A DNA stretch of 6,006 nucleotides from Palsa-147 sp049279675 (GTDB taxonomy: Bacteria; Acidobacteriota; Terriglobia; Acidiferrales; UBA7541). Where the stretch lies: assembly GCA_049279675.1 (NCBI GenBank), contig JBAPOP010000133.1:1-6006 (forward strand). Reading direction: 5' to 3'. Shown here in pieces: positions 1 through 6,006 of the stretch. Positions within the stretch are counted from its first letter, which is position 1; each line of letters starts with the position of its first letter. The notes under the pieces are model-generated. The model searched no databases, had not been told where the DNA came from, and was given only the letters and a program-made list of their open reading frames with translations. Both the position numbers and the translations under genes were made by a program.

Positions 1-596
1 CAGCCAGCAAAATCAATCCCGCGGCGTATTCCCGCCCGTGATAGCGCATCGCCAGGAATCCGCTAACCATCGTCCCCGCGATGGAAGCCAAAAAAGTCCC
101 AAGCTCGATGATCCCGTTTCCCCACGAGAGCCGCTTGTCGGGCAGCAGCTCCGGCAGCAATCCATACTTCGACGGCCCAAACAGCGCCGCCTCGGAGCTA
201 ATCAGGAACACGCTCGCGCACTCGAGCGTCAAGCTGTGAATGAGCAGCGCAAAAATCGCAAACAGCATCACCGCGATCTCGAGAAACTTCGTTCCGATCG
301 TCACGCTGCGTTTGCTGTACTTGTCCGCAAAATATCCGCCCGCCAATGAAAAGAAAATGAAGGGAAGCGCGAAGAGTCCGCCGACGAGGGAAATCAAGCC
401 TTCGCGTTGCATTCGCGTCATATGAATCGCAACGACGATGTAGATAACAAGAAACTTTAGTGCATTATCGTTAAACGCCGTCTGAAATTGCGTGACGATC
501 AGCGACCAGAATCCAACGCTCGAATATCTCCGCGGAAGGGAAGCTATAGCTGACTTTTCGGAAGGTTCGTCTACAGGCGCCTCAGGCGCTCGTGAG

Positions 597-1904
<1,308 letters not shown>

Positions 1905-1989
1905 TCATTTGATTCTATACGAACAACTAAGTTGCTGACCAGCCGACCGACGCTGATACCGGCAAAACCGCAATCTCAGCACATGTAGC

Positions 1990-2007
1990 GCCGGGCTTCA
2001 GCCTGGC
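1990..2007. repeat. Imperfect hairpin, GCCGGGCTTCAGCCTGGC
   Basis: The arms GCCGGG and CCTGGC pair around a CTTCAG loop, with one G-T pair. Together with the preceding GTAGC it resembles short hairpin elements that I recall being scattered between genes in acidobacterial genomes. The family label is from memory. The hairpin itself is visible in the sequence. It has no adjoining T-run, so I do not call it an intrinsic terminator. Confidence 0.5.
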
Positions 2008-2050
2008 ATCTTCGCCTTTGACGTTTTTGCTTCGACGGGGTCGGTTCGGA

Positions 2051-2083
2051 GGGTGCCGCACCCTTTGATTTGCAAGGGTGCGG
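2051..2083. repeat. Perfect 10-bp stem-loop with three alternating GGGTGC/GCACCC arms
   Basis: CCGCACCCTT (2056-2065) and AAGGGTGCGG (2074-2083) are perfect reverse complements around an 8-base loop. A further GGGTGC at 2051-2056 can pair with GCACCC at 2058-2063, so the middle arm has two possible partners. It starts 13 bases beyond the stop of the minus-strand secreted-protein gene (2097), where it could protect or end the transcript. No U-run follows on the minus strand, so a classic intrinsic terminator is doubtful. It looks like the GGGTGC-type dispersed elements I associate with Acidobacteriota. Confidence 0.6.
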
Positions 2084-2096
2084 TTCTTCGGCGTTC

Positions 2097-2681
2097 TTAC
2101 TTCGCCCGCACAAGATCAATATGCGCATGGTCCGCCTTATTCTCCGGCGACATATACGTCCAATCCTCGGTGTGATGATCTGCATCAATGATCGTGAAAA
2201 CCGCATGATGCATATGCCCGTACTTCGTCCCACCCGAAACATCGAGAAAATCAAATTCCACCGTCTTGCCATCTGGCGACATCGTGCCCACCATCCGCGG
2301 CCGATTCTTCCCGCTATCGCAATAATGCGTAAGCATCAGCCGATCCCCGTCGATGTACATTATCGTGAGCGGATCGTCATCACCATTGCTCGGGTCAGCG
2401 GTTCTTCCTTCCGGCACCATCTCGTGCATCAGCGCGTCGCCCCCAGAAGTAACGCGCATCGTCACGCGCACCGGCGCGCTCATCGCTCCAGGCCCCGCTC
2501 CCATCGCCGCCGTGCCCTTCCAATTTCCCGCAAGCGCCTTCATTCGCGCAAACGCCATCTGAGCGGTCGACTCGTGCGCGTCGCCCTTCTGCCCCTCGGG
2601 CTTTTGCATCTCCGATTGCGACAAAGCAACGCTTGCAACGCACAGCATCAGGCCGCACGATACAAATGAAATAGCCTTCAT
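2097..2681 (-). CDS. Secreted His-rich hypothetical protein with calycin-like GNW motif
   Basis: A 194-residue protein of unknown function. It starts with a signal peptide: Lys2, a hydrophobic core (about 4-20), and probable cleavage near residues 21-22 (VALSQ), so it is likely periplasmic or extracellular. A charged linker (23-40) precedes LAGNWKG (50-56), the Gly-x-Trp type motif near the first strand of lipocalin-like and DUF1579-like beta barrels. The rest alternates short strand-like stretches. A late segment is rich in histidine: YGHMHHAVF (154-162) and DADHHTEDW (166-174), which could bind metal or haem; that is inference. The ATG at 2681 is preferred over the in-frame TTG at 2708 because GGGAGGA lies 3-10 bases upstream and the signal peptide then begins properly. 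It follows the FRG gene by 51 bases on the same strand, so the two may share a transcript, although their products suggest no common task. Confidence 0.8.
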   Translation of the reverse strand: MKAISFVSCGLMLCVASVALSQSEMQKPEGQKGDAHESTAQMAFARMKALAGNWKGTAAMGAGPGAMSAPVRVTMRVTSGGDALMHEMVPEGRTADPSNGDDDPLTIMYIDGDRLMLTHYCDSGKNRPRMVGTMSPDGKTVEFDFLDVSGGTKYGHMHHAVFTIIDADHHTEDWTYMSPENKADHAHIDLVRAK

Positions 2682-2684
2682 ATG

Positions 2685-2691
2685 TCCTCCC
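2685..2691 (-). promoter_or_regulatory. Ribosome binding site deciding the ATG at 2681
   Basis: GGGAGGA on the minus strand stands just before the ATG, with only 4 bases between GGAGG and the start codon. It favours the ATG at 2681 over the upstream in-frame TTG at 2708. Confidence 0.7.
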
Positions 2692-2732
2692 ACAGCCGAA
2701 CTCGTCAACCCTGCCCCACGTACTTCGTCGAG

Positions 2733-4118
2733 CTATAGGGCGTAGTACCAGTTTGGAATCTTTAGGGGATGGGGCAGCAAGATTACGTATTCCGCTTCGA
2801 CGAGAGCCGACAGGCTTAGCATCGCGCGTACGCGCGCCTCGTGATCGCTAGGGGAGGTGCACCGACAGGAAGAGGGAAGATCCTGTCGTAACAAATCCTG
2901 ACCGATAAACTCAAAGACGTGTCCCGCGTGCGCGTTGAGCTTCCTCCGACCGGCAGACATTGGGTGCTCAATAATAAGATCTTTGTCGCGGTGCAACCAT
3001 ACTCCTCGATAGGGATACTGTATTTCGTCCACCTTGTCGTGGCCATACTGCGCGAATGTAAAGAACAATTCATCGGTGCCGACACTAGGCCATCGCAATG
3101 GGACCTCTGGCGGCGGTTCGAAGACAATGTCATGGGCACGGGGCGACAACGTGATTTTGGTCGCCTCGCTGATATCGCCAGTCACCCCGGACAACCTTTG
3201 GCTGAGATCAAATTTCCAGCGAACCCAGACTTGCATGGGCTTTGCCTCAGTTAGTGTCTGGTCGCTCCATTTGTGATCGTAGTCATTGTTTTTTTCGGCG
3301 TACTCATATTCGGGAATAGGAAGAGATCTCACCGCTGCACAGAAGTCGTGGAGCCCCCTTCGTCGTTTTTCCTGGTCTTTATCGGTCCCCTTCCAATCGT
3401 CTGGAGCCTCGACGAACGGTATGTTGAGGAGGGACCTGAATCCTTCATCCTCGGCCGGAGGAGGAAAAAGGTAGCGAGATGTGAAAGCCGACGTGAACTT
3501 CGAACAATCGATTCTGATTGTCGCAATCCAAAAATCGTTTGGATCAGGAAGGAGGGGAGGCCGGTCGTACGCGAGCCAAGCGCGTTGCCGGGATGGACGT
3601 AGAAAAGGTTTGAGTGATGAGATGTCAAATAGCCGCCGCCTAGTCTGGAGCGCTTCGGGATTTGGCACTGCCAGAACCACCAAGAAACCTTCGCCTTCGT
3701 CTCGCCTGGAATAACTTATCTGCTCGATCATTCGCACTGCCGAGCCGAGATAAAAGTATGGACGCCGCTTACCCGTATTTGTAGCGAACCATGCGGCCAC
3801 TCCCGGATCGGTTGTTAAATCGACGTAGTGAGTCTTATAGCCATAGTGCTGCAGAACGGCCTTCCTGAAGGGAATATTCCCGGCCGTGACCGATTCATGT
3901 CCGAGAATGCTCCCTGCGAGCGCGCTAATTCCGTTGTCGACGTCTTGCTCGTAGCGCACATCGGGCCTCGAAAGGCCTGATCTCAATGTGTCCGGCAGAT
4001 TGTCCTGACCGCGGAAGAGCAATAGGCTCTTAGGATGCAGGGTAGATATACTTGCAACTGCCGTCAGCAGTTCCTCGGTCGAATTGACCGGTCCCAGCAA
4101 TTGCCGGCCCTCAGGCAT
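2733..4118 (-). CDS. FRG domain-containing protein
   Basis: A 461-residue soluble protein with no signal peptide or membrane segment. The N-terminal half matches the FRG domain, named for its Phe-Arg-Gly motif: LLFRGQ (33-38), AVLQHYGYKTHYVDLT (87-102), a following AAWFATN (108-114), and SRQRAWL (176-182), which takes the place of the family's usual R-x-x-x-Q-x-G-x-F segment. The biochemical role of FRG domains is not established to my knowledge. From about residue 200 to 461 I recognise no domain; this part has many Trp, Pro and charged residues and a Cys-Arg-Cys near 418. The start is ATG at 4118 with CGGAG about 8-12 bases upstream. GC is lower than in neighbours in places: 27 of 60 bases in 3241-3300 and 30 of 60 in 2941-3000, against 37 of 60 in 1081-1140 of ispG. 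This is compatible with later acquisition. It could be a stand-alone accessory or defence gene, but no partner is visible. Confidence 0.85.
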   Translation of the reverse strand: MPEGRQLLGPVNSTEELLTAVASISTLHPKSLLLFRGQDNLPDTLRSGLSRPDVRYEQDVDNGISALAGSILGHESVTAGNIPFRKAVLQHYGYKTHYVDLTTDPGVAAWFATNTGKRRPYFYLGSAVRMIEQISYSRRDEGEGFLVVLAVPNPEALQTRRRLFDISSLKPFLRPSRQRAWLAYDRPPLLPDPNDFWIATIRIDCSKFTSAFTSRYLFPPPAEDEGFRSLLNIPFVEAPDDWKGTDKDQEKRRRGLHDFCAAVRSLPIPEYEYAEKNNDYDHKWSDQTLTEAKPMQVWVRWKFDLSQRLSGVTGDISEATKITLSPRAHDIVFEPPPEVPLRWPSVGTDELFFTFAQYGHDKVDEIQYPYRGVWLHRDKDLIIEHPMSAGRRKLNAHAGHVFEFIGQDLLRQDLPSSCRCTSPSDHEARVRAMLSLSALVEAEYVILLPHPLKIPNWYYAL

Positions 4119-4204
4119 GCCGCGACTCCGGGGAGTGAATAGCTGTAGTCGCCCTTCGCATGAAACGCACGCGGTGGTTGATTTCCTTCCTCGCTTACAT
4201 CCTG

Positions 4205-4220
4205 CGGCAATCTAATGCCG
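4205..4220. repeat. Short inverted repeat CGGCA/TGCCG over a stop codon
   Basis: A 5-bp perfect stem with a 6-base loop that contains the stop codon of the minus-strand Ala/Pro-rich gene. It may help slow or end transcription before the FRG gene, but the stem is short and has no T-run. Chance occurrence is quite possible. Confidence 0.25.
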
Positions 4221-4820
4221 GGCGTGCATCACAAACCCCACCACAGCCATCGCGGCTCCCACGGGCATCAAGACCAGGCCTGCCGTCTTCACTTCATTGC
4301 ACCCTGACCCCGGATTCGGGCCGCTACACAGCGCGTGTTGTTCCCCAACGTACGCCGCCACGCCCACCGCCGCCACGACTATTCCAGAAATGCCGAGCGC
4401 CAGCCATAGCCCGCGATGTCCGGACCCCGATGAACTCTGCGGCATAGCCGCTGCGGCGAACGGGGAAGCGGGCGCAGGACGCAACACCGGAATTACCGCG
4501 AGCGCCGTCGGCTCAACCGGTGACGATGCAACAGCCGCAAAAGTCGAGAGCGCCGGACTCATCCCCCGCGCGAAATCTTTCGGCAGCAGCGTCCACCTCG
4601 GCGCAGGCATCGGTTGTTCGGCCATCAAATGCGGCGCAGCGCCCGCTCCGAAAAGTGTTGGCGACGGTGTCTCTCGGGCCGGCACGGCGTTATCATTCGC
4701 CAGCGTCGGCGACTCAAAAACTAGAATGCAGATGCCCACCGTCAGGATGCAGGCCATCGCGCCTCGGCCCACGGATCGCAGTGCTTTCCCAATTTGAAGT
4801 GAATTCGTACTTAGAGGCAT
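4212..4820 (-). CDS. Ala/Pro-rich membrane-associated hypothetical protein
   Basis: A 202-residue protein I do not recognise. Arg15 and Arg19 precede a hydrophobic segment (about 21-35), followed by ESPTLAND, which could be cleaved after Ala41 as a signal peptide or stay as an anchor. Residues 42-135 are low in complexity, rich in Ala, Pro and Ser, and probably unfolded. Two hydrophobic helices follow (about 138-158 and 179-198), joined by a short loop with two cysteines, C165 and C174, in CSGPNPGSGC, which could form a disulfide if the loop faces the periplasm. Topology is unresolved: Arg residues before the first helix put its C-side outside, while His/Arg near 135 and at the C-terminus argue that those ends face inside. 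The ATG at 4820 is chosen over in-frame upstream starts (4835, 4907) because GGAGGG stands 7 bases before it. It is divergent from the small membrane-protein gene at 5051 and lies 93 bases upstream of the FRG gene. Confidence 0.75.
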   Translation of the reverse strand: MPLSTNSLQIGKALRSVGRGAMACILTVGICILVFESPTLANDNAVPARETPSPTLFGAGAAPHLMAEQPMPAPRWTLLPKDFARGMSPALSTFAAVASSPVEPTALAVIPVLRPAPASPFAAAAMPQSSSGSGHRGLWLALGISGIVVAAVGVAAYVGEQHALCSGPNPGSGCNEVKTAGLVLMPVGAAMAVVGFVMHARH

Positions 4821-4827
4821 TGGTATT

Positions 4828-4833
4828 CCCTCC
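4828..4833 (-). promoter_or_regulatory. Ribosome binding site deciding the ATG at 4820
   Basis: GGAGGG on the minus strand with ideal spacing (8 bases from GGAGG to ATG). It overlaps the start region of the alternative in-frame ATG at 4835, which has only A/T-rich sequence upstream, so the ATG at 4820 is favoured. Confidence 0.75.
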
Positions 4834-4989
4834 ATTTTTAATTTTTGGCCGGAATTCCCAACGTGTACCCGATTGCGCGCATCGTACGCTCCTGTAACCG
4901 CGAACACAATGAACTTACCGTAGCGTCAGTCGAAGAGTCATCGCGGCACGACGATACGCTCACGTCCCCTTGCCCGACGCACACAAATC

Positions 4990-5019
4990 TTCAAACGCAA
5001 ACCGTGCCGGTGATATCAT
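4990..5019 (+). promoter_or_regulatory. Candidate extended -10 promoter for the small membrane-protein operon
   Basis: TTCAAA (4990-4995, 4 of 6 matches to TTGACA), an 18-base spacer, then TGA-TATCAT (5011-5019), an extended -10 with TATCAT matching 5 of 6 positions of TATAAT. Transcription would begin near 5026, giving a leader of about 25 bases that includes the ribosome binding site. It lies in the divergent 4821-5050 gap. No equally good promoter is visible there for the minus-strand gene. Confidence 0.4.
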
Positions 5020-5041
5020 CCGCGTCGCCATTATCTCAATC

Positions 5042-5045
5042 GAGG
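5042..5045 (+). promoter_or_regulatory. Ribosome binding site for the ATG at 5051
   Basis: GAGG five bases before ATG 5051. It supports this start over the in-frame ATG at 4970, which would add a hydrophilic N-terminal stretch and lie upstream of the candidate promoter. Confidence 0.55.
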
Positions 5046-5050
5046 CTCGC

Positions 5051-5302
5051 ATGAAAAAGCCCTGGCTCGCATTCCTTTGCAATTTTCTTCTCGCCGGCGC
5101 TGGATTCGTCTACCTCGGCAAGTGGGCCTGGGCCGCAGCGGATTTTCTCATCACCATTACCATCGGCGTCGTGCTGTACCGCCTGTTCCCCGATCAGGCC
5201 ATGTGGCTCACCGCCGCCATCCCAGCCAGCAACGGCCTGCTTGCTATGAACATGACCAAGCTCTGGAACTCCCGCTTGCCAAAAATGCAGCCCACCGCTT
5301 GA
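5051..5302 (+). CDS. Small membrane protein, TM2-like, unknown function
   Basis: An 83-residue protein made almost wholly of hydrophobic segments: about 5-22, 25-45 and 51-67, with a positively charged N-terminus (Lys2, Lys3) and C-terminal tail. The segment LLAGAGFVYLGKWAWAAADF (13-32) has the Gly-rich turn followed by Tyr-Leu-Gly-Lys-Trp that resembles the start of TM2-type and related small membrane proteins (pattern GxGxxYLGKW). I would not assign it to the family on this alone. The start is ATG 5051, supported by GAGG upstream. The next gene begins 24 bases after its stop, so the two are probably cotranscribed. That suggests, but does not prove, a shared envelope role with the secreted proteins downstream. 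Confidence 0.75.
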   Translation: MKKPWLAFLCNFLLAGAGFVYLGKWAWAAADFLITITIGVVLYRLFPDQAMWLTAAIPASNGLLAMNMTKLWNSRLPKMQPTA

Positions 5303-5314
5303 CATCTCAGCATC

Positions 5315-5318
5315 GGAG
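5315..5318 (+). promoter_or_regulatory. Ribosome binding site for the ATG at 5327
   Basis: GGAG eight bases before ATG 5327. An in-frame TTG one codon upstream (5324) is the alternative start; the ATG is preferred because its product begins MKSIL like the paralogue at 5918. Confidence 0.6.
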
Positions 5319-5326
5319 ATCACTTG

Positions 5327-5839
5327 ATGAAATCAATTCTCGGAATCCTCGCCCTGATCGCCATCGCTTCATTCTCGACGTCAGCGCAACAACCGCCACG
5401 CCAAGATCCATTGCTCGACCACATGACCGGCAATTGGATTCTTCAAGGCACGATTTCCGGACGCGAGACGACGCACGATATAGAGGCCGACTGGGTGCTC
5501 AACCACGAGTACATTCGAATCCACGAAGCCTCGCGCGAAAAGAATGCACAAGGCCAGCCCGCCTATGAAGCGATCGTTTTTATCGGCTGGGACACACAGT
5601 CGAGCCATTACACGTGCCTCTGGCTAGACACCACTGGCGGCAACGGCCTGTCAGGCGATGGCATCGGCCACGGAAAACGCAGCGGCGATGAAATCGCATA
5701 CTTCTTTGAGAGCAAAGATGGCAACTTTCACACCACCTTCGCGTACAGCAAGAGCACCGACTCTTGGCAATGGATTATGGACAATGAGATTGGCGGCAAG
5801 CTCTCGCCCTTTGCGCGGCTGAAACTCACCCGGAAATAG
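5327..5839 (+). CDS. Secreted DUF1579-like (calycin-type) protein
   Basis: A 170-residue protein with a clear signal peptide: Lys2, a hydrophobic core (4-15), and probable cleavage after STSA (17-20) before QQPP, so the mature product should be in the periplasm or outside. The mature part opens with PLLDHMTGNWILQGTISG (28-45), the Gly-x-Trp motif seen near the N-terminus of lipocalin/FABP-like barrels and DUF1579-type proteins. VLNHEYIRIHEAS (57-69) is a second family-like block, and alternating strands run to the end (SPFARLKLTRK, 160-170). Such proteins may bind a small hydrophobic ligand, but the ligand is unknown. The gene lies 24 bases after the small membrane-protein gene and 78 bases before a close paralogue that starts at 5918, so it is part of a tandem duplication. 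The family call is moderately sure; function is unknown. Confidence 0.82.
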   Translation: MKSILGILALIAIASFSTSAQQPPRQDPLLDHMTGNWILQGTISGRETTHDIEADWVLNHEYIRIHEASREKNAQGQPAYEAIVFIGWDTQSSHYTCLWLDTTGGNGLSGDGIGHGKRSGDEIAYFFESKDGNFHTTFAYSKSTDSWQWIMDNEIGGKLSPFARLKLTRK

Positions 5840-5905
5840 GAATCAAATCTTTTCAGCTCGCCCAAAGTCCTGCCTCCAACCTAAAAGTGTGTTAAATACA
5901 GAACC

Positions 5906-5910
5906 GGAGG
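5906..5910 (+). promoter_or_regulatory. Ribosome binding site for the ATG at 5918
   Basis: GGAGG seven bases before the ATG of the second DUF1579-like copy. With the intact signal peptide it indicates a live start rather than a decaying copy. An A/T-rich TTAAATA (5892-5898) just upstream could serve as a -10 box, but no -35 partner is convincing. Confidence 0.65.
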
Positions 5911-5917
5911 TCTCTCA

Positions 5918-6006
5918 ATGAAATCAATTCTTGCAATCTTCGCTTTGATCGCCATTGCTGCGCTTTCGACGCCCGGACAACAAATGCCGCGCCAGGATCC
6001 GTTACT
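5918..6006 (+). CDS. Second DUF1579-like secreted protein, tandem paralogue (C-terminus cut by window edge)
   Basis: Only the first 29 full codons are in the window. The visible product is a signal peptide (Lys2, hydrophobic 4-15) followed by STPGQQMPRQDPLL. Compared with the copy at 5327, 23 of 30 residues agree (the last codon is incomplete but must encode Leu) and 69 of 89 bases agree, with many differences at third codon positions. This marks an older tandem duplication under selection for protein sequence. It has its own strong ribosome binding site and no stem-loop terminator separates it from the first copy, so cotranscription is likely. Whether the rest of the protein is intact cannot be seen. 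Confidence 0.8.
   Translation, partial: MKSILAIFALIAIAALSTPGQQMPRQDPL

Larger units (their letters stand above)
1905..2096. other. Intergenic gap between ispG and the upstream secreted-protein gene
   Basis: This 192-base gap separates two genes on the minus strand. It contains two stem-loops listed separately (1990-2007 and 2051-2083). The ispG promoter should lie in 1905-1985. A TATAGA hexamer on the minus strand, read from about 1918 to 1913, could be a -10 box, but no convincing -35 box stands at the right distance. No gene is supported here. Confidence 0.5.

Noticed and set aside
2070..2669. Plus-strand open frame of 199 codons opposite the His-rich secreted protein
   Set aside because: The product is Arg/His-rich with no domain or signal, while the minus-strand gene has a strong ribosome binding site, signal peptide and family-like motif.
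2704..2709. TTGACG on the minus strand as a -35 box for the secreted-protein gene
   Set aside because: With a 17-base spacer the -10 box would fall on the start codon and ribosome binding site, leaving no leader although a strong ribosome binding site is present.
4125..4136. ACTCC-GG-GGAGT palindrome over the FRG ribosome binding site, as a translation switch
   Set aside because: Only 4 pairs can form once a workable loop is allowed, which is too weak to claim regulation.
4821..4907. Upstream extension of the Ala/Pro-rich protein to 4907
   Set aside because: The added residues are hydrophilic and unlike a signal peptide, and the ribosome binding site at 4828-4833 lies inside that extension.
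2733..5839. A multi-gene defence system built around the FRG gene
   Set aside because: The neighbours are secreted or membrane hypothetical proteins with no nuclease, helicase, ATPase, methylase or reverse-transcriptase motif, and no mobile-element genes are seen.

Overview
The window looks like chromosomal DNA of an Acidobacteriota-type bacterium. This rests on three things: moderately high GC (about 60% in most genes), secreted and membrane hypothetical proteins of kinds I associate with that phylum, and a GGGTGC/GCACCC stem-loop plus a GCCGGGCTTCAGCC-type hairpin of a sort I recall between acidobacterial genes. The assignment is inference, not proof.

The left two thirds is read entirely on the minus strand. 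From right to left (in transcription order) it holds a secreted or membrane-anchored Ala/Pro-rich hypothetical protein (4820 to 4212), an FRG-domain protein (4118 to 2733), a secreted His-rich protein with a calycin-like GNW motif (2681 to 2097), a repeat-bearing gap (1905-2096), ispG of the MEP isoprenoid pathway (1904 to 597), and the N-terminal part of an MFS transporter of the LplT/Aas type that overlaps the end of ispG and runs off the left edge.

The right end is read on the plus strand, divergent from the Ala/Pro-rich gene across a 230-base gap with a plausible extended -10 promoter. It holds a small 83-residue membrane protein (5051-5302), then 24 bases later a secreted DUF1579-like protein (5327-5839), then the start of a close paralogue of the latter (from 5918, cut by the window edge). 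These three probably form one transcription unit grown by tandem duplication.

Only ispG has a firm function. The MFS protein is probably involved in lyso-phospholipid handling. The FRG protein is the least explained gene: lower in GC than its neighbours over part of its length, with a large C-terminal region I cannot assign and no partner I recognise. I see no CRISPR array, tRNA, rRNA, insertion sequence or complete defence system.
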